From positions 558,001 to 622,000 of the forward strand of contig NZ_JAHHZQ010000001.1 in the NCBI RefSeq assembly GCF_022606355.1: a DNA stretch of 64,000 nt. Reading direction: 5' to 3'. The notes beneath the pieces are model-generated. The model made no database searches. It saw nothing but the letters and a program-made list of their open reading frames with translations, and was not told the origin of the DNA. Source of the DNA: Leifsonia shinshuensis (GTDB taxonomy: Bacteria > Actinomycetota > Actinomycetes > Actinomycetales > Microbacteriaceae). A program made the translations under genes and the position numbers. This document shows positions 1-9,415 of the stretch, one piece after another. Numbering within the stretch: position 1 is the stretch's first letter; each line of letters opens with the position of its first letter.

Positions 1-645
1 GTTCACGAAGCCGATCGCGGCGATCCCCGTCGCGGCGCGCAGCACGTCGACGGCCAGAGCGAGAGTGACGAGCGTGGCGAGCGAAGCGACAGGTCGACGG
101 TCGTGGGCCGCGACCAGGAGCGGCACGGCAGCCGTGCACAGCACGTAGACGCCCAGGAACCACAACGGCTGGGAGAGCCGGAAGCCGGCGACGGCGACGT
201 CGGCCGCCGGCACACCCAGCAGAGCGAGCGCCGACAGCAGCACGGCGGCGGCGGCGATCGCGGTCAGCGCGGGAGACAGCAGCCGGCGCAGCCGCCCGGC
301 GAGGTAGTCGCCGTACCCGCCCCCGGCCTCACGCAGCCGAGACCACTGGCCGTACGCGGAGAACCCGCCGAGGATGAAGAAGAGCGGCATCACCTGCACC
401 AGCCAGCTCGCAGCGGGGAAGAACGCCCAGTGGTCGAGGGCGTTCTCGAGCACCGGGCCGCGCGGACCCACGGAGACGCCGACCATGAGGGCGTGCAGCA
501 CGACGACGACCGTGAGGCAGACCGCCCGGACGACGTCGACGGCTCCGTCGCGACGGACGGACGCTGAGCCGGCGCCCGCCGGCGGCACGGGCCGGGCGTG
601 TACGGACCGGGCGTGTACGGGGACGGGTGCGACGGACGTGGACAT
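1..645 (-). CDS. Acyltransferase-3 family membrane protein, N-terminal part (cut by window edge)
   Basis: The frame is open from the ATG at 645 to the window edge, giving the first 215 residues; the C-terminus lies outside. After a short cytoplasmic lead, VDVVRAVCLTVVVVLHALM carries the conserved Arg and His of the acyltransferase-3 family. Next comes MPLFFILGGFSAY, typical of the second membrane segment, and then several hydrophobic helices. Family members move acyl groups onto sugars or other cell-envelope molecules; the substrate cannot be told here. A Shine-Dalgarno-like GGAAGGAG lies just before the ATG. It follows the DedA/kinase/regulator operon on the same strand but is separated from it by about 240 bases with strong hairpins, so it is probably transcribed alone. 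Confidence 0.8.
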   Translation of the reverse strand, partial: MSTSVAPVPVHARSVHARPVPPAGAGSASVRRDGAVDVVRAVCLTVVVVLHALMVGVSVGPRGPVLENALDHWAFFPAASWLVQVMPLFFILGGFSAYGQWSRLREAGGGYGDYLAGRLRRLLSPALTAIAAAAVLLSALALLGVPAADVAVAGFRLSQPLWFLGVYVLCTAAVPLLVAAHDRRPVASLATLVTLALAVDVLRAATGIAAIGFVN

Positions 646-729
646 CGAAGGCTCCTTCCGCGGTCCGGCGGACCGACGGAGGAAGCGTCTCGGGAGGACG
701 CCCCGCGCCGCGTCACACCGGGGAGCCAA

Positions 730-759
730 ACCCGCCCCGTACCCGGGTACGGGGCGGGT
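730..759 (-). terminator. Perfect 30-base palindrome, probable second terminator
   Basis: Bases 730-759 are a perfect palindrome (ACCCGCCCCGTACCC and its complement). It lies downstream of the response-regulator gene and upstream of the acyltransferase start. In RNA it would fold into a 13-14 bp GC-rich hairpin. It has no clear T-run, so transcription termination is an inference. Confidence 0.5.
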
Positions 760-784
760 GCGAGGGCCGGACGGGGAAAAGGGA

Positions 785-820
785 GGAGGCCGGGGTTCGG
801 CGCGCCGAACCCCGGCCTCC
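785..820 (-). terminator. Perfect 36-base palindrome with T-run, terminator of DedA-HK-RR operon
   Basis: Bases 785-802 are exactly complementary to 803-820 (GGAGGCCGGGGTTCGGCG and its complement). Read on the minus strand, the direction of the upstream operon, the palindrome is followed by TCCCTTTTCCCC. This fits an intrinsic terminator about 65-100 bases after the response-regulator stop codon. Confidence 0.7.
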
Positions 821-890
821 TGCTCCCGCCGGATCAGGGTCCGGGGTTCCCACCTCGAACCCCGGCCTCCTGCCCCCGCCGGATTAGGGT
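807..890. repeat. 34-base direct repeat including the 3' end of the response-regulator gene
   Basis: Bases 807-840 and 857-890 match at 32 of 34 positions (GAACCCCGGCCTCCTGC ... GGAT(C/T)AGGGT). The second copy contains the last codons and TAA stop of the response regulator; the first copy forms one arm of the 785-820 palindrome. A small duplication of the gene end is the simplest explanation. Confidence 0.75.
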
Positions 891-1555
891 GTCGGCTCGA
901 CCAGGCCCGCGTCGAAGGCGAGGATGACGGCCTGCACGCGGTCGCGCAACCCGAGCTTCGCGAACACGCGGCTCACGTGCGTCTTCACGGTCTGCTCCGC
1001 GATGAAGAGCTCGCCGGCGATCTCCGCGTTGGAGAGTCCGCGGCCGATCAGCACGAGGATCTCGCGCTCGCGCTCCGTCAGATCGGCGAGGCGTTGCGCC
1101 TTGTCACCGCCGGCCGGACGCTGGGCGGCGAAGCGCTCGAGCAGCCGCTTCGTCACGCGCGGGGCGAGCAGCGCCTCCCCCGCCGCGACGACGCGCACGG
1201 CGTGCACCAGGTCCGCTGGCGGCGCGTCCTTGAGCAGGAACCCGCTCGCCCCGGCCTGGAGCGCATCGTAGACGTACTCGTCGGCGTCGAACGTCGTCAG
1301 CACCAGGACGAGCGGTCGGTGCGGATCGCCGCGACTCGGACGCACCAGCTCCCTGGTCGCGTCGATGCCGTTCATGACCGGCATCCGCACATCCATCAGC
1401 ACGACGTCCGGGCGCAGCCGACGGGCGAGCTCCACCGCCTGCGCGCCGTCCTCCGCCTGACCGAGCACCTCGATGCCGTCCTGCGCCGCGAGGATGGCGG
1501 CGAAGCCCGCGCGAACCATGGCCTGGTCGTCGGCGACCAGGACGCGGACGCTCAC
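884..1555 (-). CDS. NarL/LuxR-family response regulator
   Basis: This 223-residue two-component response regulator has an N-terminal receiver domain: acidic pair D9-D10, phosphoacceptor D55 in VVLMDVRMP, T87 and K109. A C-terminal LuxR/NarL helix-turn-helix covers about residues 157-215 (LTEREREILVLIGRGLS, EQTVKTHVSRVFAKL). It should be phosphorylated by the kinase encoded immediately upstream and then bind DNA as a dimer. The GTG start overlaps the kinase stop (GTGA at 1552-1555), so the two are translationally coupled. It is the last gene of a DedA-kinase-regulator operon and is followed by strong hairpins. The target genes are unknown. Confidence 0.92.
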   Translation of the reverse strand: MSVRVLVADDQAMVRAGFAAILAAQDGIEVLGQAEDGAQAVELARRLRPDVVLMDVRMPVMNGIDATRELVRPSRGDPHRPLVLVLTTFDADEYVYDALQAGASGFLLKDAPPADLVHAVRVVAAGEALLAPRVTKRLLERFAAQRPAGGDKAQRLADLTEREREILVLIGRGLSNAEIAGELFIAEQTVKTHVSRVFAKLGLRDRVQAVILAFDAGLVEPTP

Positions 1556-2766
1556 CCGGTCACCGTCGGGACGGGCAGCACGGCGACGACGACGAATCCG
1601 TCGTCGACCGCTTCGGCGGTGAGCGTCCCGTCGAGGAGCCCTGCGCGCTCTCGCATCCCGCGGATGCCGTGCCCGCCTCCGATCGGGGCAGGCGCCGACG
1701 CCGGTCGCCCCGGCGCGCGACCGTTGCGCACCTCGACGCGGATGTCGGCAGCCGTCCGTTCGATGCGCACGTGCACGGGTGCGCCGGTCGCGTGCCGGGC
1801 GACGTTGCTCAGCGACTCCTGCACGATGCGGTAGGCCGCGAGCCCGAGCACCGGGTCGCTGCGCGCCGGGTCGTCGTGGGCCAGCTCGGCGTCGAGCACG
1901 ACCTCGCCATGTCGCGAGGCATCGGCCACGAGGGCGGGAACATCGGCGAGGCCGGGCTGCGGCGCGAGGTCCGCCCCGCCCTCGTGCCGGAGCACGCCGA
2001 GCAGGCGCCGCATCTCCCCCATCGACGCCCGCGCGGTGGCGGCGAGCTCGTCGAACTCGCGGGCGGCGTCCTCCGGCAGCTCGGGCAGGCGGTAGCGTGC
2101 GCTCGAGGCCTGCACCTGGATGGCGGACATGCCGTGCGCGACGACGTCGTGAAGCTCGCGGGCGATCCGGGTGCGCTCCTCCGCGACCTCGAGGCGCGCG
2201 TGCTCGGAGGCGGACAGCTGCTGCTCGCGCAGCAACTGCCGACGCACGTCCTGCCACCTGCTCACCAGCACCGCCACGCCGAGCAGCACGCCGGACACCG
2301 CGGCGAACACGATCAGGTCGGCTGTCGCCGCGTCGCCGGACGCCGGCGGCCGATGACCGGCGATGCCGACCACGGACGCGCCCGCCACCCCGACGACCCA
2401 GGCGATGAACCCGGGCCGCCAGTCGGAACGCAGGACGACGAGCGCCAGTGTCACCGCGAACGCGATCGTCGTCGGAACGGCGACCGGCCAGGGGCTGCCG
2501 GTCTCCGGCGACCCCGCGAGCGCGAGAGCGATCACCGCCGCCGCAGAGGTCCCCGCGGCGACGACGGGCAGAACCACCGCCAGCACGAGGGACCCGGCCA
2601 GCGCGAGCGCGAGCAGCAGCGCGAGGACGACGGGGATGCCGTAGAGCGACGAGCCCAGGGCCGCGGAGAGCGCGAACAGGACGACGGCCGCGGTGCACGT
2701 GGTGCCCCAGAGCAGGGCGAGCGATCGGTCGAGCCGCAGCGTGGGCGTGACGGCGGTGCCGGTCAT
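1552..2766 (-). CDS. NarL-type sensor histidine kinase
   Basis: This is a 404-residue membrane sensor kinase. The first 170 residues contain about five or six hydrophobic segments with no recognisable extracellular sensor domain. The HisKA_3 box RTRIARELHDVVAHG gives the phospho-accepting His near residue 206. A HATPase domain follows, with the N-box YRIVQESLSNVARHA and a GHGIRGMRERAGLLDG glycine box. The ATG overlaps the stop of the DedA gene (ATGA at 2763-2766), and the gene's own stop overlaps the response-regulator start, so the three form one operon. The membrane-embedded sensing part suggests it detects envelope or membrane state, perhaps linked to the DedA protein; that is an inference. 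Confidence 0.9.
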   Translation of the reverse strand: MTGTAVTPTLRLDRSLALLWGTTCTAAVVLFALSAALGSSLYGIPVVLALLLALALAGSLVLAVVLPVVAAGTSAAAVIALALAGSPETGSPWPVAVPTTIAFAVTLALVVLRSDWRPGFIAWVVGVAGASVVGIAGHRPPASGDAATADLIVFAAVSGVLLGVAVLVSRWQDVRRQLLREQQLSASEHARLEVAEERTRIARELHDVVAHGMSAIQVQASSARYRLPELPEDAAREFDELAATARASMGEMRRLLGVLRHEGGADLAPQPGLADVPALVADASRHGEVVLDAELAHDDPARSDPVLGLAAYRIVQESLSNVARHATGAPVHVRIERTAADIRVEVRNGRAPGRPASAPAPIGGGHGIRGMRERAGLLDGTLTAEAVDDGFVVVAVLPVPTVTG

Positions 2767-3473
2767 CGTCCGCCCTCCTTCGTCATCGTGCCGACCTCGA
2801 CCGGCTCGTGGATCGACTCCCCCGTGGGCGTGTCGGCCACCGTAGCGCCGCCCCCACCCGTCGTGGCCTCGGCCCTGGCCCGCCGCCGGCCGGACGCCCG
2901 CAGCAGCGCATCGACGACGAACCCGACCGCGACGCCGACCGCGATCCCGATCAGCATGGCCAGGAACGCGTTGCCGTGCAGCCAGTGCGCCGCGAGCACT
3001 CCAACAGTAACCGAGTACAGCGCCCACGAGACCCCCGCGATCGCAGACAGCGCCAGGAAGCGCAGCCGGGACACTCCCGCGGCACCCGCCACCAGATTGA
3101 CCGCGACCCGGCCGACAGGTACGTAGCGGGCCGAGAGCACGAGGACGCCAGCCCTGCTGTGGATGCCCTGCCGCGCCCGGTCGAGCGCAGCACGCAGCCG
3201 CGGGCGGCGCTCGAAGCGGAACCGCTCCAGCCCCACCGCCCGGCCGACCGCGAACGTGAGGTTGTCGCCCGCGACCGCACCGGCGGCCGCGCACGCGAGC
3301 AGCAGCGGCAGGTTCGGGTTGCCCGTCGCGACCGCGGCCGCTGCGGCGGCGATCACCACCGTCTCGCTCGGCACGGGCGGGAAGAACGCATCCACCAGCA
3401 CGACGGCGAAGACGACCAGGTACACCCACGGCGAGGCCGCGGCGCTGGCGATGAACTCGTTGACGACATCCAT
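2763..3473 (-). CDS. DedA-family (SNARE-associated) membrane protein
   Basis: This 236-residue integral membrane protein has the DedA pattern: VDAFFPPVPSETVVIAA near the N-terminus, a central amphipathic section with SARYVPVGRVAVNLVAGAAG (the conserved R-x3-P/G region), and several hydrophobic helices. DedA proteins are thought to move or flip lipids such as undecaprenyl phosphate and to support membrane potential. The C-terminal tail of about 50 residues is polar and rich in Gly/Thr. It heads a three-gene operon with a sensor kinase and a response regulator. The ATG at 3473 is preceded by TAGCGT seven bases upstream, consistent with a leaderless transcript. Confidence 0.88.
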   Translation of the reverse strand: MDVVNEFIASAAASPWVYLVVFAVVLVDAFFPPVPSETVVIAAAAAAVATGNPNLPLLLACAAAGAVAGDNLTFAVGRAVGLERFRFERRPRLRAALDRARQGIHSRAGVLVLSARYVPVGRVAVNLVAGAAGVSRLRFLALSAIAGVSWALYSVTVGVLAAHWLHGNAFLAMLIGIAVGVAVGFVVDALLRASGRRRARAEATTGGGGATVADTPTGESIHEPVEVGTMTKEGGR

Positions 3474-3480
3474 GCCCTCG

Positions 3481-3486
3481 ACGCTA
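3481..3486 (-). promoter_or_regulatory. -10 element of DedA operon (leaderless geometry)
   Basis: TAGCGT on the minus strand ends seven bases before the ATG at 3473, so transcription would begin at or next to the start codon. No good -35 hexamer is visible. Confidence 0.5.
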
Positions 3487-3566
3487 GGGACGACCGTGCC
3501 GATCGCACATCACCCCGGGGTAGCCTCCTGCCCGTACCACGGAGTGATTCCTCCGCACGCTCGGCG

Positions 3567-3595
3567 TCGAGGCGGCGGACCCTCCGCCGCCTCGA
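3567..3595 (-). terminator. Hairpin downstream of uvrC
   Basis: A 13-bp perfect stem (TCGAGGCGGCGGA and its complement) with a 3-base loop lies about 60 bases past the uvrC stop and upstream of the DedA promoter. There is no T-run, so a Rho-independent terminator is probable but not certain. Confidence 0.5.
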
Positions 3596-3651
3596 TGGTT
3601 CTCGGCGTAGTCTGCGCCGCCTCGCGGCCGCGGGGACCGGGCGTCGCGGCG

Positions 3652-5697
3652 TCAGTCGCCGTTGAGGCGCTCGTAGACGGCGGCCGCGGTCGTCGGGCCG
3701 ACGCCGCGGACCTCCGCGATCTGCTCCGGAGTCGCCTGACGCAGCTGCGCGACCGAGCCGAAATGCTTCAGCAGCTCCTTGACCCGAGCAGGGCCGAGCC
3801 CGGGGATCTCGCCCAGCACCGACGTGATGTCGCGCTTGCGTCTGGCTCGCTGATACGTGATGGCGAACCGGTGCGCCTCATCGCGGAGGCGCTGCACCAG
3901 GAACAGAGCGTCACTGTTGCGCGGCAGGATGACCGGGAAATCGGAATCGGGCAACCAGATCTCCTCGAGCCGCTTGGCGATCCCGGCGAGCTGGATGCCG
4001 GTGACGCCCGACTCGTCGAGCGCCCGCTGAGCGGCGGCGACCTGGGGCTGACCGCCGTCGACGATCAGCAGGTTCGGCGGGTAGGAGAACTTGCGGCGCC
4101 GGCGTTCCGCGGCCTCGGCCAGCTCCGCGTCGACGTCGATCTCGGGATCGTCGCCGGTCTCCGGCGCCTCCCCGGCGTCCAGGGACTCCGCGGGCTCCAG
4201 CACCTGTCCGGCCTCCAGCACGTCCCCCGTGGCGGAACCGGCCTCGGCGTCCTCCTTCAGGTACGCGAGCCTGCGCGAGATCACCTGGTAGATCGACTCG
4301 GTGTCGTCGGTGGACTCCGGGATGCTGAAGCGACGGTACTGGTCTTTGCGCGGCAGACCGTCTTCGAACACCACCATGGAGGCCACGATGTTGGTGCCGC
4401 TGAGGTGCGACACATCGAAGCACTCCATGCGGAGCGGGGCGTCGGCCATCCCGAGCGCGTCCTGGATGTCGTTGAGCGCCTTGGACCGGGCCACGAAGTC
4501 GGAGCTGCGGCGGGTCTTGTAGAGGATGAGCGCGTTCTTCGCGTTCATCTCGGCGGTCTGGGCGAGGGCGGCCTTGTCGCCGCGCTGCGCCACCCTGAGC
4601 TCCACCTTGCCTGTCGACTTGGGGCCGCGCCGCACCGGTCCGGCCTCGTCGGCTTCGACGCGCCGTGCCATGAGCCACTGCTCGAGTTCGCCCGCGTCCT
4701 CCGGCAGCTCGGGGACGATGATCTCGCGCGGCGGCGCGTCCGTGCCCTCGTAGGCGTTCTGCAAGACGGTCTCGACCAGCTCGCCGAGCTCGATGTCGAG
4801 CTCCTTGTCGACCACCCAGGAACGCACACCGCGGATGCGGCCACCGCGCACGATGAACTGCTGGACCGCTGCCGCGAGTTCGTCGTGGGCGATGCCGAAC
4901 GCATCGAGGTCCACGTTCTCCTGCAGGACGACGGCGCTCTTGCCCATCGCCGCCTCGAGCGCCTGGATGGCGTCGCGGTGACGCGCAGCGGCCTCGTAGT
5001 CGAGCGTGCTCGCCGCGTGCTTCATCTTCTCGGTGAGCTCACGGATGTATTTGCTGTCGTTGCCGGCCATGAAGGAGACGAAATCCTCGGCGAGCTCGCG
5101 GTGATCCTCCGGGCTGATCCGGCCGACGCACGGTGCTGCGCACTTGCCGATGTCGCCGAGGAGGCACGGCCGACCGGTCAGCTCCGCACGGCGGTACACG
5201 CCGTCGGAGCAGCTGCGCACCGGGAAGGCCTTCAGCATCAGGTCGACCGTGTCGCGGATCGCCCAGACCTTCGTGTACGGCCCGAAGTACCGGGCGTCCT
5301 TGAGGTTGCGGTTGCGGGTGACCATCACGCGTGGAATGCGGTCGCCGAGCGTCACCGCGAGGTACGGGTACGACTTGTCGTCGCGGAACTGGACGTTGAA
5401 GGGCGGGTTGAACTCCTTGATCCAGGTGTACTCGAGCTGGAGCGCCTCGAACTCGCTGGCGACGACCGTCCACTCCACGCTGTTCGCCGTCGTCACCATG
5501 CGGCGAGTGCGCTCATGGAGGCTCCGCAGCGGCTGGAAGTAGTTGCTCAGCCGCGCACGGAGGTTCTTGGCCTTGCCGACGTACAGCACCCGCCGATTGG
5601 CGTCACGGAACCGGTACACCCCCGGCTGGGTTGGGATCTCGCCCGCCTTGGGCCGGTAGCTGACCGTGTCTGTGCGGGTCGTGCTCACAGGCGGCAT
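3652..5697 (-). CDS. uvrC: Excinuclease ABC subunit C
   Basis: UvrC makes both incisions in nucleotide excision repair after UvrA/UvrB damage recognition. Visible parts of the 681-residue protein, in order: a GIY-YIG nuclease ([20 protein letters not shown]), a UVR motif for UvrB contact ([16 protein letters not shown]), an RNase H-like endonuclease domain ([18 protein letters not shown]), and a C-terminal helix-hairpin-helix pair ([34 protein letters not shown]). It is longer than typical 600-620-residue homologues because of an acidic low-complexity insertion at about residues 480-530. The uvrA stop lies two bases before the chosen ATG; a GTG at 5688 is an alternative, and neither has a clear ribosome site. 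It is cotranscribed with uvrA. Confidence 0.95.
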   Translation of the reverse strand: MPPVSTTRTDTVSYRPKAGEIPTQPGVYRFRDANRRVLYVGKAKNLRARLSNYFQPLRSLHERTRRMVTTANSVEWTVVASEFEALQLEYTWIKEFNPPFNVQFRDDKSYPYLAVTLGDRIPRVMVTRNRNLKDARYFGPYTKVWAIRDTVDLMLKAFPVRSCSDGVYRRAELTGRPCLLGDIGKCAAPCVGRISPEDHRELAEDFVSFMAGNDSKYIRELTEKMKHAASTLDYEAAARHRDAIQALEAAMGKSAVVLQENVDLDAFGIAHDELAAAVQQFIVRGGRIRGVRSWVVDKELDIELGELVETVLQNAYEGTDAPPREIIVPELPEDAGELEQWLMARRVEADEAGPVRRGPKSTGKVELRVAQRGDKAALAQTAEMNAKNALILYKTRRSSDFVARSKALNDIQDALGMADAPLRMECFDVSHLSGTNIVASMVVFEDGLPRKDQYRRFSIPESTDDTESIYQVISRRLAYLKEDAEAGSATGDVLEAGQVLEPAESLDAGEAPETGDDPEIDVDAELAEAAERRRRKFSYPPNLLIVDGGQPQVAAAQRALDESGVTGIQLAGIAKRLEEIWLPDSDFPVILPRNSDALFLVQRLRDEAHRFAITYQRARRKRDITSVLGEIPGLGPARVKELLKHFGSVAQLRQATPEQIAEVRGVGPTTAAAVYERLNGD

Positions 5698-5698
5698 C

Positions 5699-8692
5699 TT
5701 ACGCGGCGCCGCGGACACGCTCGGAGCCGATGGCGCCCTCCCCCTGCAGGATCTCCTTGAGGAAGTAGCCCGTGTGGCTTCCCGGTGTCTCGGCGACCCG
5801 CTCCGGTGTTCCGGTCGCGATGACCATGCCACCGCCGGCGCCGCCCTCCGGTCCCAGGTCGATCACCCAGTCGGCCGACTTGATGACGTCGAGGTTGTGC
5901 TCGATGACGATGACCGTGTTGCCCTTGTCGAGCAGGCCGTTCAGCACCAGCAGCAGCTTGCGCACGTCTTCGAAGTGGAGGCCGGTCGTCGGCTCGTCGA
6001 GCACGTACACGCTGCGGCCGTTGGACCGGCGCTGCAGTTCGGTCGCCAGCTTGACGCGCTGCGCCTCACCGCCCGACAGCGTCGTGGCGCTCTGGCCGAG
6101 TCGCACGTAGCCGAGCCCCACATCGACGAGCGTCTGCAGGTAGCGGTGGATCGCCGAGATCGGCCGGAAGAACTCCGCGGCCTCGCTGATCGGCATGTCC
6201 AGCACCTCGGCGATGTTCTTGCCCTTGTAGTGCACCGTGAGAGTGTCGCGGTTGTAACGCGCTCCCCCGCACACCTCGCAGGCCACGTAGACGTCGGGCA
6301 GGAAGTTCATCTCGATCTTGATGGTGCCGTCGCCCGAGCACGCCTCGCAGCGCCCGCCCTTGACGTTGAAGCTGAACCGACCGGGAAGGTAGCCGCGGGC
6401 CTTGGCCTCCGGCGTCTCGGAGAACAGGGTGCGGATCCGGTCGAAGACGCCCGTGTAGGTCGCCGGATTGGAGCGCGGGGTGCGACCGATCGGCGCCTGG
6501 TCGACGTGCACGACCTTGTCGAGGTTCTCGAGACCCGTGACCGTGCGGTGCTTGCCCGGCAGCTTGCGGGCGCCGTTGAGCTTGTTGGCGAGCACGCGGT
6601 ACAGGATGTCGTTGACCAGCGACGACTTACCCGACCCGGACACGCCGGTGACCGCCACGAACGCGCCGAGCGGGAAGTCGACGGTGACCTTCTTGAGGTT
6701 GTTCGCCTCCGCGTCGACGACCCGGATCACACGCTTCTTGTCGATCTTCCTGCGCTTCTCGGGGATCGCGATCTCGCGTCGGCCGGCGAGGTAGTCACCG
6801 GTGAGCGAGTCCGTGTTCGCGAGCAGCGCGTCGTACGAGCCCGAGTGCACCACGTGACCGCCGTTGACGCCCGCTCCCGGTCCGATGTCGACGATCCAAT
6901 CCGCCGTGCGGATGGTGTCTTCGTCGTGCTCGACGACGATCAGGGTGTTCCCGAGGTCGCGCAGCGCGACGAGCGTGTCGATCAGCCGCCGGTTGTCGCG
7001 CTGGTGGAGGCCGATGCTCGGCTCGTCGAGCACGTACAGCACCCCCGTGAGCCCTGAACCGATCTGGGTGGCGAGGCGGATGCGCTGCGCCTCCCCGCCG
7101 GACAGCGTCGCGGCGGCACGCGCCAGGTCGAGGTAGCTGAGGCCGACCTGGATGAGGAAGTCGAGCCGGATCTTGATCTCACGCAGCACCTGCGCGCCGA
7201 TCTTCTGCTCCCGCTCGGTCAGGTGCAGCTTCTCCATGAACGCGCGCGCGTCGGAGAGGCTGAGCAGGGACGCGTCGGCGATCGAGGCGCCGTGCACCAG
7301 GACCGCCAGCACCTCCGGCTTGAGGCGCTTGCCCTTGCAGACCGCGCAGGGCACCTCCCGCAGGTACTCGGCCCAGCGGGCGCGCTGGGTGTCGGTCTCG
7401 GCCTGGGCGTACTGGCGCTCGATGTACGGCACGACGCCCTCGAAGCCGGACGTGTACGACATCTCGCGCCCGTAGCGGTTCTTCCACCGCACCTTGACCT
7501 CGAAGTTGTCGCCGTTGAGCACGGCCTCCTTGACCGCCTCGGGCAGCTTCTTCCACGGGGTGTCCAGCGAGAAGTCGAGATCGCGCGCGAGGCCGTCGAG
7601 CAGCTTCTCGTAGTAGTTGAAGAGACCCTTGCCCTGCGTCGTCCACGGGATGATGACGCCCTCGGCGATGCTGAGCCCGTCATCGCCGAGCAACAGGTCT
7701 TCGTCGACGGACATGCGCGTGCCGAGGCCGGAGCACTCGGGGCACGCGCCGAACGGCGCGTTGAACGAGAACGTGCGCGGCTCGATCTCGGTGAGCTGGA
7801 TGGGGTGGCCGTTCGGGCACGACAGCTTCTCGCTGAACGACTGCCAGGCCTCCGTGCCCTCGCGGTCCACGAAGTTGACCTGGACCAGGCCGTCGGTGAG
7901 CCGGAGCGCGGTCTCGAGCGAGTCGGTGAGGCGGCCCAGGATGTCGGGACCGGCGACGAGGCGGTCGACCACGACCGCGATGTCGTGCTTGTACTGCTTC
8001 TTGAGGGTGGGCGGGTCGCTCAGCTGGACCTGCTTACCGTCGACCAGCGCGCGCGAGTATCCGCTCGCGGCGAGCTCCTTGAAGAGGTCGACGAACTCGC
8101 CCTTCTTCTGCGAGATGACCGGGCTCACCACCATGTAGCGTGTGCCCGCCTCGAGCTCCATGAGCTGGTCGGCGATCTGCTGCACCGTCTGCCGCTGGAT
8201 CTTCTCCCCGCAGACCGGGCAGTGCGGGACGCCGATGCGGGCCCAGAGGAGTCGCATGTAGTCGTAGATCTCGGTGATCGTGCCGACGGTCGACCGCGGG
8301 TTGCGGTTGGTGGACTTCTGATCGATGGAGACCGCAGGGCTCAGGCCCTCGATGAAGTCGACGTCGGGACGGTCGACCTGGCCGAGGAACTGGCGCGCAT
8401 ACGCGGACAGCGACTCCACGTAGCGGCGCTGACCCTCGGCGAAGATCGTGTCGAACGCCAGGGACGACTTGCCGGACCCGGACAGGCCGGTGAAGACCAC
8501 CATCGAGTCGCGCGGGATCTCGAGGTCGACGTTGTGGAGGTTGTGCACGCGTGCGCCGCGGACGCTCAGGTGCGACCCGACGACCTTGCCCGGCTTGGCG
8601 AACCCGGAACCACTGCCCCCCAGGTCGTCGCTGAAGTCCATGCCGTCGAAACCCGAATTCGCGTTCATACCCAGACTGCTCACTCGTTCCAT
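5699..8692 (-). CDS. uvrA: Excinuclease ABC subunit A
   Basis: This is the 997-residue damage-sensing ATPase of nucleotide excision repair. It has two ABC modules: Walker [15 protein letters not shown] near residue 70 and [15 protein letters not shown] in the C-terminal half, each with an LSGGEAQR signature. There are two CxxC zinc sites, one around CPNGHPIQ...CPECSG and the other CEACSGDG...CEVCGG. Full length for the family. The first ATG (8692) gives MERVSSLG; an internal Met nine residues later is a possible alternative start. It is separated from its promoter by about 85 bases of leader carrying a LexA-type box, so SOS induction is likely. uvrC follows with a two-base gap. Confidence 0.97.
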   Translation of the reverse strand: MERVSSLGMNANSGFDGMDFSDDLGGSGSGFAKPGKVVGSHLSVRGARVHNLHNVDLEIPRDSMVVFTGLSGSGKSSLAFDTIFAEGQRRYVESLSAYARQFLGQVDRPDVDFIEGLSPAVSIDQKSTNRNPRSTVGTITEIYDYMRLLWARIGVPHCPVCGEKIQRQTVQQIADQLMELEAGTRYMVVSPVISQKKGEFVDLFKELAASGYSRALVDGKQVQLSDPPTLKKQYKHDIAVVVDRLVAGPDILGRLTDSLETALRLTDGLVQVNFVDREGTEAWQSFSEKLSCPNGHPIQLTEIEPRTFSFNAPFGACPECSGLGTRMSVDEDLLLGDDGLSIAEGVIIPWTTQGKGLFNYYEKLLDGLARDLDFSLDTPWKKLPEAVKEAVLNGDNFEVKVRWKNRYGREMSYTSGFEGVVPYIERQYAQAETDTQRARWAEYLREVPCAVCKGKRLKPEVLAVLVHGASIADASLLSLSDARAFMEKLHLTEREQKIGAQVLREIKIRLDFLIQVGLSYLDLARAAATLSGGEAQRIRLATQIGSGLTGVLYVLDEPSIGLHQRDNRRLIDTLVALRDLGNTLIVVEHDEDTIRTADWIVDIGPGAGVNGGHVVHSGSYDALLANTDSLTGDYLAGRREIAIPEKRRKIDKKRVIRVVDAEANNLKKVTVDFPLGAFVAVTGVSGSGKSSLVNDILYRVLANKLNGARKLPGKHRTVTGLENLDKVVHVDQAPIGRTPRSNPATYTGVFDRIRTLFSETPEAKARGYLPGRFSFNVKGGRCEACSGDGTIKIEMNFLPDVYVACEVCGGARYNRDTLTVHYKGKNIAEVLDMPISEAAEFFRPISAIHRYLQTLVDVGLGYVRLGQSATTLSGGEAQRVKLATELQRRSNGRSVYVLDEPTTGLHFEDVRKLLLVLNGLLDKGNTVIVIEHNLDVIKSADWVIDLGPEGGAGGGMVIATGTPERVAETPGSHTGYFLKEILQGEGAIGSERVRGAA

Positions 8693-8767
8693 TCTCCGCT
8701 ATTCCGCCCTCGCCCCGGTCGTGTGTTCGCCCACCGCGCACGCGCGCGACGGCCCTGTCGGGCTGAT

Positions 8768-8783
8768 TCGAAGCTTTGTTCGA
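8768..8783 (-). promoter_or_regulatory. SOS (LexA) box upstream of uvrA
   Basis: Minus-strand sequence TCGAACAAAGCTTCGA matches the actinobacterial LexA consensus TCGAAC-N4-GTTCGA at all but one position. It overlaps the uvrA -10 element by one base and covers the expected transcription start, a standard repressor position. It is 76 bases before the uvrA ATG. No similar box was found before uvrB or polA. Confidence 0.8.
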
Positions 8784-8788
8784 TTCTA
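8783..8788 (-). promoter_or_regulatory. -10 element of uvrA
   Basis: TAGAAT on the minus strand matches TATAAT at five of six positions and directly abuts the LexA box. It predicts a start near 8776 and a leader of about 84 bases. The -35 region is weak. Confidence 0.6.
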
Positions 8789-8875
8789 GCGCTACGCCAC
8801 ACGCATTCGCGACCACGCGAGAGCGTACGCCGCACCACCGACATTCGTCCCTCGCCGCGGCTCGGCTCCTCCCGC

Positions 8876-9415
8876 TCAGGCCCGCGGCCGGGTCAGCAGC
8901 ATCGCGGCCAGCAGCACGACCAGGCCCACGATCGCAGCCCCCGACACCATCGCGAGCCAGGGAGCCGCCGCGGGGCGTGCCACCAGCAGGAGGACGACCG
9001 CGCCGGCCTGCACGGGGAGCTGGATCACGACGAAGCGCCGCAGCGACGGCAGCAGAACGGCCGGCTGGAGCCGCGCCGACGGCGGCAGGACGAGCATCCA
9101 CGCCGCCAGCACGTGCAGCAGCTGGACGGCGGCGATCAGCGCGAGCAGGCGAGGGGTGACGGTCCCGGGCTCCAGGAGGGTGGAGAACGCGAGCACGGCG
9201 ATGAGCACCCAGGCCACCCGCCAGCGCGGGACCGCGACCGCGACGGCGGTCAGCAGCACCGCGAGTGCCGGCCAGGGTCCGCTGGGAGCGGTGGTCCAGG
9301 CGAGCGGCACGGCGACGGCGGCGAACGCGATCCGCAGTGACCAGGCGGGGATGGTGCGACCGAGGTCCGCGTCGGGTCGCTCGACCGGGTGCGGGCGCTG
9401 TTCCGCCGCGCTCAC
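8876..9415 (-). CDS. Membrane protein of the MoxR/DUF58 operon
   Basis: This unrecognised 179-residue protein has a short polar N-terminus followed by about five hydrophobic segments (IAFAAVAVPLAW, WVLIAVLAFSTLLEPG, LLALIAAVQLLHVLAAWMLV, IQLPVQAGAVVLLLVA, MVSGAAIVGLVVLLAAMLL). Its start overlaps the DUF58 gene stop (9412-9415), making it the last gene of a five-gene operon. Similar small membrane proteins accompany MoxR/DUF58 pairs in other actinobacteria. Function unknown; it may anchor or assist the DUF58 protein. Confidence 0.75.
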   Translation of the reverse strand: MSAAEQRPHPVERPDADLGRTIPAWSLRIAFAAVAVPLAWTTAPSGPWPALAVLLTAVAVAVPRWRVAWVLIAVLAFSTLLEPGTVTPRLLALIAAVQLLHVLAAWMLVLPPSARLQPAVLLPSLRRFVVIQLPVQAGAVVLLLVARPAAAPWLAMVSGAAIVGLVVLLAAMLLTRPRA

